DNA from: an uncultured Collinsella sp.
GTDB taxonomy: Bacteria > Actinomycetota > Coriobacteriia > Coriobacteriales > Coriobacteriaceae
Reading direction: 5' to 3'
Assembly (NCBI GenBank): GCA_934675795.1
Contig: CAKURW010000003.1
Coordinates: 9,178-73,177 of the forward strand
Length of the DNA stretch: 64,000 bases
Made by a program: the position numbers and the translations under genes. The notes beneath the pieces were generated by a model. That model was given only the letters and a program-made list of their open reading frames with translations, had not been told where the DNA came from and ran no database searches. This document shows positions 45,637 through 55,120 of the stretch, one piece after another. How positions within the stretch are numbered: position 1 is the stretch's first letter; every line of letters starts with the position of its first letter.

Positions 45637-48318
45637 ATGGCACAGACCACGACAGATACCGCCGCCAGCACCGTCTCCGGCGCCGGCGCCGCCAGCTCAT
45701 TCTCGGGCGGCACGGGAACCGAAGCCGAGTTCGGCTCGCTCGGCGCGCTCTCCCCCACCTGGTGGGAGCCCGAGGACGGCAGCGAGCCCGAACCATGGCT
45801 CACGCCCGATCAGGCCTTTGAACGCTTCTTTGAATGGACGAGCGATCGCGGCATTGAGCTGTGGGATCACCAAGAAGAGGCCCTCATGGATCTAGCCGCC
45901 GGCGATCACGTCATCCTGGGCACGCCGACCGGCTCGGGTAAGTCGCTCGTTGCGCTGGGCATGCTCTTTATGGGCATGGCACAGGGTAAGCGCTGCTACT
46001 ACACGGCCCCTATCAAGGCCCTGGTCAGCGAAAAGTTTTTCGACCTGGTGCAGGTGCTCGGCCGCGATAACGTTGGCATGATCACCGGCGACACGCACAT
46101 CAACACCAAGGCACCCGTCATCTGCTGCACGGCCGAGATCCTCGCCAACGACGCACTGCGCGAGGGCGAGGATGCCGATGTGGGCTGCGTTGCCATGGAT
46201 GAGTTCCACTACTTCGCCGACCCCGACCGCGGCTGGGCCTGGCAGGTGCCGCTGCTCACCCTGCCCCATACGCAGTTTATGCTCATGAGCGCCACGCTTG
46301 GCGATGTCACCGCAATCGCCGCCTCGCTCGAGAAGCACACCGGCGCCACCTGCGACCTGGTCGTCGACGCCCCGCGTCCCGTGCCGCTGAGCTACGACTA
46401 TGTGACGACCTCGCTCGAGGGCACCGTCGAGCTCGCCATGCGCCGCGGTGAGGCTCCGCTCTACATCGTGCACTTTAGCCAGGATGCCGCACTTGCAACG
46501 GCACAGTCCCTCGCCAACTTTGGCATTGCCAACAAGGAGCAGCGCGAGGCCATCAAGGAAGCCGCCAAGGGCACGAGCTTCTCGACCGCCTTCGGCAAGA
46601 TCCTCAAGCGCCTGCTCGGCTGCGGCGTCGGCGTGCACCACGCCGGTATGTTGCCGCGCTATCGTCTGCTGGTCGAACGCTTGGCGCAGCAGGGTCTGCT
46701 GCCCGTCATCTGCGGCACCGACACGCTCGGCGTCGGCATCAACGTGCCCATCCACACCGTGGTCCTCACCGCGCTCACCAAGTTCGACGGGTACAAAATG
46801 CGTCGCCTGCGCGCCCGTGAGTTCCACCAAATCGCCGGTCGCGCCGGCCGCTCGGGCTTTGACACCGAGGGCATGGTCATCGCCGAGGCGCCGGAGCACG
46901 AGATCGAAAACGCCAAGCTTATGACCAAGGCGGGCGACGACCCCAAAAAGCTCCGTAAGATCAAAAAGAAGAAAGCTCCCGAGGGCTTTGTCACCTGGAA
47001 CAAGCAGACCTTTGAGCGCCTGATCGAGACGCAGCCCGAGACACTCAAGCCGCGTCTGCGCATCACGCACTCCATGGTGATTAGCGTGGTCGAGCAGGGC
47101 GGCGACGCTCGCGCCCGCGTGCACGACCTCATCGAGACAAGCCTGCAGACCTCCGAAGAAAAGGCCAAGCTCGAGGTTCGCGCCGACGAGATCTTCGCCA
47201 CGCTCATCGACTCCGGCGTCGTCGTGCGCACCGAGGTACCGTCCGCGCCCGACGCCCCGGCTGACGCCGCACCGGACATCGACTACGCGCTGACGGTCGA
47301 CCTACCCGAGGACTTCGCGCTCGACCAGCCGCTCTCACCGTTTTTGCTTGCCGCGCTGGAGCTGCTCGACCCCGAGAGCGAGACCTACACCATGGACCTC
47401 ATCTCGATGGTCGAGGCCACGCTCGAGGACCCCAAACAGGTGCTGCGCGCACAGGAACGCGCCGCGCGCGACCGCGCCATGGCCGAGATGAAGGCCGACG
47501 GCGTCGAGTACGAGGAGCGCTTGGAGCGCATCCAGGATGTCACCTACGAAAAGCCGCTCGAGGACTTGCTCGATGCCGCCTTCGACAAGTATTGCCAGGA
47601 AGTACCATGGGCAAACGACTACCAGCTCTCGCCCAAGAGCGTCCTGCGCGACATGCTGGAGAGCGCGAGCGATTTTAAGGGTTACATTCAAAAGCTCGGC
47701 ATCGCCCGCTCCGAGGGCATTTTGCTGCGCTACCTAGCAGAGGCCTACCGTTCACTCGACCGCACCGTGCCCATCGAGAAGCGCGACGAGCGCCTGCGCG
47801 ACATTATCTCGTGGCTGGGCTTTGTGGTGCGCTCGGTGGACTCGAGCCTGGTGGATGAGTGGGAGAACGCCGGCAACCCCGCTGCACTCGACGCCGCACC
47901 GCCGCAGGGCATCGACGAGGTCGTTGCGGACCGTCGCGGCTGCACGCTGTTGGTGCGCAACGCACTCTTCCGCCGCGTGACCCTTGCCGCTCGCGAGCAC
48001 GTTCGCGACCTGGGCGAGCTCGACGACGACTGGGGCATGAGCGAAATCCGCTGGCAAAAGGCGCTCGATGCTTACCACGAGCAGCACGAAGAAATCCTCA
48101 CCGACGGAGATGCCCGCAGCGCCGCGATGTTTTCCATTGACGAGTCCGACGAGAAGACCGCGCACGTATGGCACGTGCACCAGATCTTTGCCGACGAGGA
48201 TGGCGACCACGATTTTGGCATCATGGGCGATGTCGATCTGGACGCCACGCAAGACGGCGGCGAGGTCATCTTCAAAAACTACCGCGTCGGCTTTATCGAG
48301 GACCTGCTCGAGAACTAG
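45637..48318 (+). CDS. Ski2-like DEAD/DEAH helicase with C-terminal DUF3516
   Basis: The 893-residue protein carries motif I GTPTGSGKS (about 87-95), motif II DEFH, motif III MSATLG and motif VI QIAGRAGRSGF. A long C-terminal region fits DUF3516, found in actinobacterial HelY-like proteins. It is likely an RNA-processing or decay helicase of the Ski2/Mtr4 kind. The chosen ATG 45637 has only a weak GAGAGAAAG upstream, but frames further left are unconserved. It is followed by a strong terminator. Confidence 0.9.
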   Translation: MAQTTTDTAASTVSGAGAASSFSGGTGTEAEFGSLGALSPTWWEPEDGSEPEPWLTPDQAFERFFEWTSDRGIELWDHQEEALMDLAAGDHVILGTPTGSGKSLVALGMLFMGMAQGKRCYYTAPIKALVSEKFFDLVQVLGRDNVGMITGDTHINTKAPVICCTAEILANDALREGEDADVGCVAMDEFHYFADPDRGWAWQVPLLTLPHTQFMLMSATLGDVTAIAASLEKHTGATCDLVVDAPRPVPLSYDYVTTSLEGTVELAMRRGEAPLYIVHFSQDAALATAQSLANFGIANKEQREAIKEAAKGTSFSTAFGKILKRLLGCGVGVHHAGMLPRYRLLVERLAQQGLLPVICGTDTLGVGINVPIHTVVLTALTKFDGYKMRRLRAREFHQIAGRAGRSGFDTEGMVIAEAPEHEIENAKLMTKAGDDPKKLRKIKKKKAPEGFVTWNKQTFERLIETQPETLKPRLRITHSMVISVVEQGGDARARVHDLIETSLQTSEEKAKLEVRADEIFATLIDSGVVVRTEVPSAPDAPADAAPDIDYALTVDLPEDFALDQPLSPFLLAALELLDPESETYTMDLISMVEATLEDPKQVLRAQERAARDRAMAEMKADGVEYEERLERIQDVTYEKPLEDLLDAAFDKYCQEVPWANDYQLSPKSVLRDMLESASDFKGYIQKLGIARSEGILLRYLAEAYRSLDRTVPIEKRDERLRDIISWLGFVVRSVDSSLVDEWENAGNPAALDAAPPQGIDEVVADRRGCTLLVRNALFRRVTLAAREHVRDLGELDDDWGMSEIRWQKALDAYHEQHEEILTDGDARSAAMFSIDESDEKTAHVWHVHQIFADEDGDHDFGIMGDVDLDATQDGGEVIFKNYRVGFIEDLLEN

Positions 48319-48339
48319 CCGACCATACTGGAACGAAAC

Positions 48340-48376
48340 GGGGCCGCTGGCAACATCGCCAGCGGCCCCACTTTTG
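48340..48376 (+). terminator. Rho-independent terminator after the Ski2-like helicase
   Basis: GGGGCCGCTGGC (48340-48351) pairs perfectly with GCCAGCGGCCCC (48358-48369), followed by ACTTTTG. Confidence 0.92.
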
Positions 48377-48392
48377 CACTATATGCTATGCC

Positions 48393-50150
48393 TTACTCGG
48401 CATCCTCGACCTCATATGAATCCGCCTCGGCGGGCTCATCGTTTGCCTCCGCCGCAGCCCCGCGCGCCTCGTCAAACGCCGCCTTCATGGTCTTGTTGCC
48501 CCACGTGAGCTTGCGAATGGTAAGATCGTCGGCCTTCTTGTTGGCTAGGCGCAGATTGTTCTCGGAGGACAGCAACGCCTCCTTGGTTTTCTGCAGATGG
48601 CTAATCGTCTTGTCGATCTCATCGATTGCCGTTTGGAACTTGCGGCTCGCAATCTCGTAGTTGCGGCCGAAATCATTCTTGAACTTCTCCATCTTGGCTT
48701 CGAAGTTCGTGACGTCGATGTTCTGCTGTTTGTACTCCGCCAGCTCCTGCTTATAGCGCAGCGAACCCATGGCAGCGTTACGAAGAAGTGTAATCATGGG
48801 AATGAAGAACTGCGGGCGGATCACGTACATCTTCTCGTAGCGATAGCTCACGTCGACTATCCCTGCGTTATAGAGCTCGCTCTCGGGTTCCAGCAGGGTG
48901 CAGAGCACCGCGTACTCACAGCCTTTCTGGCGACGATCGTGATCGAGTTTCTTAAAGAAGTCCTCGTTTTTATGCTTGGTCGCGGTCTCATCGTTCTCGT
49001 TTTTCATCTCGAACATAATCGAAATGACCTCGTTGCCGCTCGCGTCGCACTCGCGGAAGATAAAGTCGCCCTTGGTACCCTCGGACGCATCGTTATCTTT
49101 CTCGAAGTACGCGTTAGGAAATGCCGTCATGCGCAGACGGTTAAACTCGGTCTCGCAGTGCTGCTCGAGCGACTCGCCCACCATCTTGGTGGACAGGCGG
49201 ACCTTCATGTCCTTAAGGCGCTCGATCTCTTCATCCTTGTAGCGAATCAGGTCATCGCTCGCACGCTTGGCCTGCGCAAGCTCGAGCTCGTGTGCCGCCT
49301 TGGCCTGTTCCTCGCGAGAATCGCGCACAGCCAGCTCGCTCGTCAGTTTGGCACGTGCCTCATCGCGCTCTCGCTCCGCCGCGGCGACCGCCTCTGACAG
49401 GTTCATTTTTGCCATCAGTTCCTGCTCGCGCAGCTGGGCACGCAGGCCCTCGGCCTCTTGCTCGGACTGAGCCTTTGCGGCGGAAAACTTCTCCTGCGCC
49501 TTCGCGCGATAGTCAGTAAGCGCGCGCTCGGCCTCGCTGCGAGCGGCATCGAGCTCACGCTGCGACTCTGCCGCGGCAGCGGCAAGCGCCATCTCCTGGG
49601 CTTTGTCCGCCGCGGCGAGCCTGGCCTGCAGCTCAGCAATCTGAGCGTCGCGCGCAGCTAAATCGTTTTGAGCAGCGTTGCGCGCCGCCGACTCGGCAAG
49701 CTTTGCTTCGTCATCTTTGCGCCCAAGCTGCGCACGCAGGCTATCAATCTCACGCTGGAGTTCGGCATTCTCTTTTTGAGCATTGGCTCGTGCCTCAACC
49801 GCCGCGCGCTGGCTTGCACTCTCGCGCTCTGCGGCAGCGCCCTCGAGCTTAGCGCGCAGCTCGGCAAGCTCAGCATCGCGCTTGGCAACCTCTTGCGCCA
49901 GTTTCTGATCCGCAGTGTTCTTCTGCTCGACAAGCTGGGCATTGCGCTGAGACTCTGCCTGTTGCAAGGCAGCCGTCGAACGCGAGCGCTCAAGCTCCAG
50001 CGCCTGCTCACCCTCACGCTGGACTGCCTTCACACGCTCATCCAGGTCGCGCGAGAACTCGGCATCGCGCACCTGCTTGACGATATCCGCATAGCCGGAT
50101 GCATCGACCTTAAAAACTTCGCCGCAATGCGGGCACTTGATCTCGTTCAT
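48393..50150 (-). CDS. DUF2130 coiled-coil protein
   Basis: The 585-residue protein starts with a CPHCG zinc-ribbon-like pair (residues 6-9) and has about 270 residues of Ala/Glu/Arg/Gln-rich coiled coil. The C-terminal DUF2130 domain (about 310-520) contains [25 protein letters not shown], listed here as GDFIF, EMKNEN and [20 protein letters not shown]. The ExK pattern and the position of Asp suggest a PD-(D/E)xK nuclease-like fold. Function is not known. ATG 50150 follows CGAGGAGC. It is monocistronic. Confidence 0.85.
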   Translation of the reverse strand: MNEIKCPHCGEVFKVDASGYADIVKQVRDAEFSRDLDERVKAVQREGEQALELERSRSTAALQQAESQRNAQLVEQKNTADQKLAQEVAKRDAELAELRAKLEGAAAERESASQRAAVEARANAQKENAELQREIDSLRAQLGRKDDEAKLAESAARNAAQNDLAARDAQIAELQARLAAADKAQEMALAAAAAESQRELDAARSEAERALTDYRAKAQEKFSAAKAQSEQEAEGLRAQLREQELMAKMNLSEAVAAAERERDEARAKLTSELAVRDSREEQAKAAHELELAQAKRASDDLIRYKDEEIERLKDMKVRLSTKMVGESLEQHCETEFNRLRMTAFPNAYFEKDNDASEGTKGDFIFRECDASGNEVISIMFEMKNENDETATKHKNEDFFKKLDHDRRQKGCEYAVLCTLLEPESELYNAGIVDVSYRYEKMYVIRPQFFIPMITLLRNAAMGSLRYKQELAEYKQQNIDVTNFEAKMEKFKNDFGRNYEIASRKFQTAIDEIDKTISHLQKTKEALLSSENNLRLANKKADDLTIRKLTWGNKTMKAAFDEARGAAAEANDEPAEADSYEVEDAE

Positions 50151-50209
50151 AGCAGCTCCTCGATGGACGCAAATATCAACCGGCTACACTCTACCGCGCC
50201 GCGCGGACA

Positions 50210-50243
50210 AAAAAGGCGCCGCCGCCATAATGGCAACGGCGCC
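50210..50243 (-). terminator. Rho-independent terminator of the PTS/chbG operon
   Basis: The minus-strand RNA would form GGCGCCG/CGGCGGCGCC with an inner GCC/GGC stem (arms 50237-50243 and 50215-50221), followed by TTTTTTG. It is a strong intrinsic terminator after the chbG-like gene. Confidence 0.88.
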
Positions 50244-50247
50244 AGAA

Positions 50248-50280
50248 CCACCACAAAGGTGCCTGTCCCCTTTGTGGTGG
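50248..50280. repeat. Inverted repeat CCACCACAAAGG with GGACAGG core
   Basis: The 12-base arms at 50248-50259 and 50269-50280 are perfectly complementary around a nine-base loop TGCCTGTCC. It lies between the chbG-like stop and the terminator and belongs with the other GGGAC/GGACAGG palindromes. Confidence 0.8.
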
Positions 50281-50289
50281 CATGGGCCC

Positions 50290-51054
50290 TTACAGGTCGC
50301 GGTAATCAATCAGGCGAAGATCGGGTTGGGACTCAAGCCAAGCGCGCAGCTCAGGATCGATCAGCGCATCGACTTCCTTGGTACGATCGACCGTAAGCGA
50401 GCTGTTCTCGAGGATAAAACGATCAAGATAGCCCGGGTGGCACACAAAGACGACCGTCTCGCCGTCGGACATCTCGCGAACCGTCTGCATAATCGAGTCT
50501 TTTGGCTCGTAGCCCGGCTCCATCGAATGCATCACCGCGCGCAGATCAGTATTTCCGCAACGCACCACCGCCGTGGGGTCGAAGCTCGCCTTTTGCTCCT
50601 TAAGGCCCAGCTCCTGGGCAACCGCCGAGATTGCTCGGTTAAGGTTTTTGCTCATGACGGCATGGGCTTCAAAGTAGTCGGGCTCGCGACCCACAATCTC
50701 GACAAAGCGGTCATGCTGCGCACGAATCTCGATGCAGGCCTCGTCGAAGTCAATCAGTTCCTCGCCACGCTTAAAGTGCTCGCGGAAGGTACGACTGCTA
50801 TGGAACTCGCCGTTCTCGTTGAGCATGCTCGGGATGAGCGCCGGGTCGGCGCACGGTTTGCCCAAGCACACGTTGGTATGCTGGCCCACCGCAATGCCGG
50901 CATCCGCCACGAGCGACCAGCCACGCTCTGCCTCGGGCATATTGGGCATAAGGCCCGCCGAGCGCACCAGGCCCTCGTTGACGCTGCGGGCAATCCCCAA
51001 GTCAACGGCGTACGAATAACCGATATCATCGGCGCGAATAAGCAATTGCTTCAT
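50290..51054 (-). CDS. ChbG/YdjC-family carbohydrate deacetylase
   Basis: The 254-residue protein has the family start LLIRADDIGYS with the metal-binding Asp pair, GQHTNVCLG (His ligand), EAHAVMSKNL and VFVCHPGYLD. E. coli ChbG removes an acetyl group from chitobiose phosphates. Here it is the last gene behind a PTS EIIBC, so it may act on an imported N-acetylated disaccharide phosphate. This is inferred from context. ATG 51054 follows GGAGTCGTT. The gap to the PTS gene is 78 bases. Confidence 0.85.
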   Translation of the reverse strand: MKQLLIRADDIGYSYAVDLGIARSVNEGLVRSAGLMPNMPEAERGWSLVADAGIAVGQHTNVCLGKPCADPALIPSMLNENGEFHSSRTFREHFKRGEELIDFDEACIEIRAQHDRFVEIVGREPDYFEAHAVMSKNLNRAISAVAQELGLKEQKASFDPTAVVRCGNTDLRAVMHSMEPGYEPKDSIMQTVREMSDGETVVFVCHPGYLDRFILENSSLTVDRTKEVDALIDPELRAWLESQPDLRLIDYRDL

Positions 51055-51132
51055 AACGACTCCAATCTATGGAAAAGGACACTTGGAGTGCAACCAAGTG
51101 CCCTAGGTAATTATCCTGCCCAAACAGATGCC

Positions 51133-52581
51133 TTAAGCCTTAGCGGCAGCAGCATCTTCCTCGAGCTGCTCCTTGGTAAAGCCAAAGAGGTAGGCGATGG
51201 CGGCGGCGGCAACAAATGCGACGCCGCACGCAACGCATCCCCAGACGAGATTAGCGGTTCCGCCGGCAACAAAACCGGTGACGCACAGAATATTGGACGC
51301 GCCCAGAACATACAGCGTCACATTAGTAAGAGCTGCGATCAGGCCACCGAGAGCACCGCCGGCAACCATGGCACCCAAACAGCGGGTGTACTTAAAGCCG
51401 CAGCCATACAGTGCGGGCTCCGTCACGCCACCGACAATGCCGGATAGCGAGAAACCAAGCATGGCGCCCTTTTCATCGGTCTCCTTAAGGCGCAGGAAGG
51501 CACCGAAGGCCATGCCCCACGTAGCGAACTGAGCGATACCGGCCGCAACCATAACGCAGGAGTCAGATCCCATCGTGAGCACCTGCACAATACCAAGGGT
51601 AAGCAGGACATGGTGCATACCGGTCATAACCAGGAATTCCCAAAGCGCGGCAATGGCGACGAGGGAGAGGATCGTGACGATGCCGCCGGCGTTGCCAAGG
51701 CCGAACATGAAGTTGCCAACCACGCTACCCAGGATAGAGCCGATCGGAGCCAGAGCGCACAGCGACACGGGAACCATGACGGCCAGGGTGCACACGGGCA
51801 CAAACACCGTAGAGAGCATGTCAGGAATGATCTTCTTCATGAACTTCTCGACGACCATGAGTACCGGCATGGACAGAACCATGGGGAGCACGGTGGAGGA
51901 ATAGTTGTTCAGCTGGGCCGGCAGCACGCCGTAGACCATGGTGGTCGTTACGCCCGAATCCGCTGCAGCGTTGACCATCGTCATGAGCTCGGGGGCAATG
52001 AGCACACCGCCGAGCATCATGCCGAGCGGCTGGCTGCAGCCAAGCTGCTTCGCAGCAGCCCAACCCAAATAAACGGGAAGGAAGTAATAACCGGCGTTGT
52101 AAATCCAGTTGTAGAAGAAGTTGTAGATGTCGGAATCGGCAGACCAAATGCCGAGCATGCCGTCACCGCAAACCACGGCGATAGTACGGAACATGGCAGC
52201 ACCCATGATAATGGGGATCGTCATGACCATGGTCTTGGACAGGTAGTTGAGGGTCTTACTGCCCGCGGTCTTGAGCGTCAGCGGCTCCTTGGCGCCGCCA
52301 TCGAGGCTCTCGTCAATGGAGCCTTCGCCCTTGACGCCCAACGCAATGGCGGCGTCATAGACCTTCGGCACGTTCTGACCGATGATGACCTGATATTGGC
52401 CGCCAGACCACTGGGCACCCAGTACGCCCTTGATCTTCTTAACTTCATCGTCATTGGGGATGGACTGATCCTTAAGGTTCAGACGCAGGCGGGTCATGCA
52501 GTGCGTCGCGTTCGTTACATTGGAGGCGCCGCCGATGGCAGCAAGCACGTCCTCGGCAATCTTCTTGTTATCGACAGCCAT
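51133..52581 (-). CDS. PTS system EIIBC component, beta-glucoside/sucrose family
   Basis: The 482-residue protein starts with an EIIB domain, phosphorylated on Cys 28 in NATHCMTRLRL. An EIIC membrane domain with about ten segments and the GGVTEPALYG active loop near 395 follows. It has no EIIA domain, so a separate EIIA from another locus must supply phosphate. The sugar is unknown. ATG 52581 has GAAGGGATTC upstream. Control by the upstream BglG-type gene and a RAT/terminator is described at 52721-52790. Confidence 0.9.
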   Translation of the reverse strand: MAVDNKKIAEDVLAAIGGASNVTNATHCMTRLRLNLKDQSIPNDDEVKKIKGVLGAQWSGGQYQVIIGQNVPKVYDAAIALGVKGEGSIDESLDGGAKEPLTLKTAGSKTLNYLSKTMVMTIPIIMGAAMFRTIAVVCGDGMLGIWSADSDIYNFFYNWIYNAGYYFLPVYLGWAAAKQLGCSQPLGMMLGGVLIAPELMTMVNAAADSGVTTTMVYGVLPAQLNNYSSTVLPMVLSMPVLMVVEKFMKKIIPDMLSTVFVPVCTLAVMVPVSLCALAPIGSILGSVVGNFMFGLGNAGGIVTILSLVAIAALWEFLVMTGMHHVLLTLGIVQVLTMGSDSCVMVAAGIAQFATWGMAFGAFLRLKETDEKGAMLGFSLSGIVGGVTEPALYGCGFKYTRCLGAMVAGGALGGLIAALTNVTLYVLGASNILCVTGFVAGGTANLVWGCVACGVAFVAAAAIAYLFGFTKEQLEEDAAAAKA

Positions 52582-52922
52582 GTCGAATCCCTTCTCTTCC
52601 AACTAAAAGCCCGTGGGGTTTCACAGCGCCAAGACGCACGATTCTGCTCGCGCCTGCGCAGCACGCGATGCCCGTTGGCAAGAGATTTGATTACATGTGA
52701 TTCCCGGGTGGATCGACATGAAAAAAGCCCCGCGCACAACCGACAGAGACCCAATGGGGGCCTCGACAGAATCGGTAGTGCCTCTCGGAGCTGCGCCGTG
52801 AGTAACACCCAAAACACGGCGAGTATATGCGGCAGATACGTTCTCCGTGACCCAGATTGCCGACGAACGGTAGCAAACAGTCCGCGAACGGTCACTACGA
52901 CGGAAATAAAACGCCAGAGACC
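52582..52922. other. 341-base leader between antiterminator and PTS genes
   Basis: This stretch holds no gene. It contains a candidate RAT/terminator pair (52721-52790), an AT-poor segment up to the PTS start, and a short divergent-looking sequence near 52860. It is best read as the regulated leader of the PTS mRNA. Confidence 0.65.
52721..52790 (-). promoter_or_regulatory. RAT-like antiterminator and intrinsic terminator in the PTS leader
   Basis: On the minus strand a GC-rich stem (complement of 52757-52761 with 52727-52731, GCCCC/GGGGC) is followed by TTTTTT, giving an intrinsic terminator. Just before and overlapping it is CACTACCGATTCTGTCGAGG, which resembles a BglG/LicT ribonucleic antiterminator sequence in its GATTC core. 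Mutual exclusion of the two folds would let the BglG-type protein switch the PTS on. The RAT match is approximate. Confidence 0.5.
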
Positions 52923-53759
52923 CTATTTATTCAAGCTTGCGGGAGCCACACGATTCACATGCATGATCAGATAGACGAGCTCTTCTTGGGCCAATGGCTC
53001 GCCAAAGGCCTCTTGAATCAGAGCGTCGATACGATGAGCGCAGCGCGATGCCGCAGGATATTGCTCCACGAGCACGTCGTAAAGACCGGAATTCTCGGTG
53101 TCAATCGGCTCTTTCTTTGCCACGCGATCGAGCAGATAGCGCACATGGGTGGCAAAGCGAGTAAAGGCAAACGACGAGCGATCGACTGTCACGCCCAACT
53201 CTTCTTGAATAATCGCAACCGTCATATCGAGGAGATGCTCCTCGTGCTGCTCGGCAAGCACGCGCCGCTCGCTCGGCTTAATCGCCGCATTGATAATCGA
53301 CATGGCGATACCCGCGGCCTCACTCTGGGGCATGCGAACGGCAAAAGTTTTCTTAATGCCGCGAACGGCTAACTCGCCCAATCGATACTCAATAGGATGC
53401 AGCTGCTCCAGATCGCGCTTGAGCGGCAACGACACCACCATATGTTCGCGGGCGCGCTTAATGGCAAACTGGATATGATCTGCCAGCGTAATGGGCAGAT
53501 TAGGACTCAATTCGTACGAAAGCTGTCCGGTCGCAATATCTGCCAGCTGAGCAGAAAACTCAAGCACCTCGGGGTCGACCTCGTCGATGAACGCCAGATA
53601 CTTTGAATCGATGCCGTAAAAGGTACGCGTAATAACGTCAAGATCGACCTCGTGCGGCATGTCGCCAAAACCGATACCACGACCCAACGCGATAAGCTGG
53701 CGCCCCGCACCATCTTCGCAGATGGCAGCGTTGTGGTTAATGCGCTGGATAGCCCTCAT
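52923..53759 (-). CDS. BglG/LicT-family transcription antiterminator
   Basis: The 278-residue protein has an N-terminal RNA-binding domain (MRAIQRINHNAAICEDG, then ALGRGIGF) and two PRD domains with conserved His residues (ADHIQFAIKRA, IEYRLGEL, FTRFATHVRYLLDR, LIMHVNR). PTS-dependent phosphorylation of the PRDs would control binding to the leader RNA. ATG 53759 fits the family N-terminus. A longer frame upstream adds 15 unconserved residues. It heads the PTS/chbG operon. Confidence 0.92.
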   Translation of the reverse strand: MRAIQRINHNAAICEDGAGRQLIALGRGIGFGDMPHEVDLDVITRTFYGIDSKYLAFIDEVDPEVLEFSAQLADIATGQLSYELSPNLPITLADHIQFAIKRAREHMVVSLPLKRDLEQLHPIEYRLGELAVRGIKKTFAVRMPQSEAAGIAMSIINAAIKPSERRVLAEQHEEHLLDMTVAIIQEELGVTVDRSSFAFTRFATHVRYLLDRVAKKEPIDTENSGLYDVLVEQYPAASRCAHRIDALIQEAFGEPLAQEELVYLIMHVNRVAPASLNK

Positions 53760-53832
53760 GGAATCACCGTTCCCGCAAACACACGCCGCGTAGACCATCC
53801 ACACGGCGCGTTCATTCTACCTGCACCTCGAA

Positions 53833-54378
53833 TTACAGTCCAAAAAAGCCAAGGATTTGATCGCGGCTTATGGGCCTGTACTCGTTGGCATCGAGACCGA
53901 CATCGTAGCGGTAAATGGGGCGCTCGCGATCGCGGTTGCGCGCGTTGGTGCGGTCTCCCCTGCTGTGGATATGCCCGTGCAGCATGATGGCACCACGCGC
54001 CTTGCCATTCCAGCTAAGCATGGGGTAGTGGCTCATAACCAGACGATGGCCCTTGGCATAGCCGGGAGCAATCTCCAGGTAATCGCGCACGTCTTCCCAA
54101 ATCTGCGGTACGTCGGAATCTTCCCAGTCGCCGTCATGGTTACCGCGGATGAGCGTCACATTCTTGCATTCGATACGCTCGCGCAGGCGCACCGCCTCCG
54201 CCAGGGGCAAACGATAGGTAAAGTCTCCCAGGATGTAGAGACGGTCATCCGCAGCCACGCACTCATTGATGGCATCGATGACCTTGCGGTTCATCTCCTC
54301 GGCCGAGCCAAACGGTCGGTCCATGTCGTGCAAGATATTCGTATCGCCCAGGTGCAAGTCGGCGGTAAACCACATCAT
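53833..54378 (-). CDS. Calcineurin-like metallophosphoesterase
   Basis: The 181-residue protein has the metal motifs ADLHLGD (DxH), GDFTYR (GD), IRGNHDGD (GNHD), MSHYP and LHGHIHSRG (GHxH), all in order. The family hydrolyses phosphoester bonds in nucleotides or other substrates. The substrate is unknown. ATG 54378 has GAGGAC eight bases upstream. ATG 54393 is an in-frame alternative. It stands before a set of very small genes on the same strand. Confidence 0.9.
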   Translation of the reverse strand: MMWFTADLHLGDTNILHDMDRPFGSAEEMNRKVIDAINECVAADDRLYILGDFTYRLPLAEAVRLRERIECKNVTLIRGNHDGDWEDSDVPQIWEDVRDYLEIAPGYAKGHRLVMSHYPMLSWNGKARGAIMLHGHIHSRGDRTNARNRDRERPIYRYDVGLDANEYRPISRDQILGFFGL

Positions 54379-54444
54379 CGTCTGTGTCCTCATTTCGCAA
54401 CGTGTTCAACTCGTGCTAAGTATACAGACGCAGCGATGCGGCGG

Positions 54445-54624
54445 TTATCCAAAGAGCCCGCCGAACAGTCCGCGGCGGCGTTTGTCTTGCTTTTTCGAAG
54501 CGTCACCCCGGGCGTTCTTGTCCTGGCGCTTCTTACGATCCTGCTCCAACTCATCGTCATCGAGTAGCATATCCCACTCAAACGGATCGTCTGTCAGATC
54601 GAACAGATCATCGCCATCAAACAT
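54445..54624 (-). CDS. Small charged protein, 59 residues
   Basis: This short gene is supported by GGGAGG seven bases upstream of ATG 54624. The product begins MFDGDDLFDLTDDPFEWD and has an acidic N-terminal half (LLDDDELEQD), a highly basic second half (KKRQDK, KKQDKRRR) and a Gly/Phe-rich end (GLFGGLFG). I do not recognise it. The charge split suggests a partner- or nucleic-acid-binding role, which is speculative. It lies between the HIRAN gene and the phosphoesterase, and the three may be one transcript. Confidence 0.65.
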   Translation of the reverse strand: MFDGDDLFDLTDDPFEWDMLLDDDELEQDRKKRQDKNARGDASKKQDKRRRGLFGGLFG

Positions 54625-54642
54625 GGCCGCCTCCCTTGCCGA

Positions 54643-54969
54643 TTAGCGAGCGTCCACCACGTAGAGGCCAACGCGCACCTGATGCCACGGGCTGCGCTCG
54701 GGAGCGACCTGTTGCACGCGGGCCTCAAATACGCCCTCATGGCCGTAATACATCATCAAGGACAGCGGGCCGGCCTCGTTTCCCGGAACATAGCCAAGTT
54801 TGGTCTTGCCATAGTAGATTGCAACCGCCTCGGGGTCATGGGGATTATCGCGCTCGGCGCACAGCGTCAGTTTATCGCCCGCTTTAAGATCGCCTAGGAC
54901 CAAAGCGCCGTCGGCATATTGAAATCCTGCAATATGAAACGACAAAAGAACACGTGAAGGCTCGTACAT
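54643..54969 (-). CDS. HIRAN-domain protein
   Basis: The 108-residue protein is little more than a HIRAN domain: SFHIAGFQYADG near the start, CAERDNPHDPEAVAIYY near 37-53 and KLGYVPGNEA. HIRAN domains recognise DNA ends or stalled forks and are usually fused to helicases or nucleases. Here it stands alone. ATG 54969 follows GAGGAGTTGCC. The C-terminal ~30 residues are specific to this version. Confidence 0.85.
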   Translation of the reverse strand: MYEPSRVLLSFHIAGFQYADGALVLGDLKAGDKLTLCAERDNPHDPEAVAIYYGKTKLGYVPGNEAGPLSLMMYYGHEGVFEARVQQVAPERSPWHQVRVGLYVVDAR

Positions 54970-55063
54970 GGCAACTCCTCTAACAGCCGGAATACCCGGC
55001 GTTTAACCTTACAGAGAAGTCTACGAACTCGCGCGGACACAAATTCATCCTGCCTGCGTCTTT

Positions 55064-55104
55064 CAAGCGCTCTGTCTCGCAACGCTTGCGAGACAGAGCG
55101 CTTG
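55064..55104. terminator. Perfect 17-base hairpin downstream of the small toxin-like gene
   Basis: The arms 55064-55080 and 55088-55104 are perfectly complementary (CAAGCGCTCTGTCTCGC), with a seven-base loop. Read on the minus strand it could end or protect the mRNA of the gene at 55209-55292. There is no T-run. Its right part also overlaps the -35 box of the plus-strand promoter. Confidence 0.6.
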
Positions 55105-55114
55105 CAGATAAGAT
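55086..55114 (+). promoter_or_regulatory. Plus-strand promoter for candidate antisense RNA
   Basis: TTGCGA (55086-55091) and TAAGAT (55109-55114) are separated by exactly 17 bases, a good sigma-A type promoter directed toward the 3' end of the minus-strand toxin-like gene. Confidence 0.55.
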
Positions 55115-55120
55115 AGGAGT

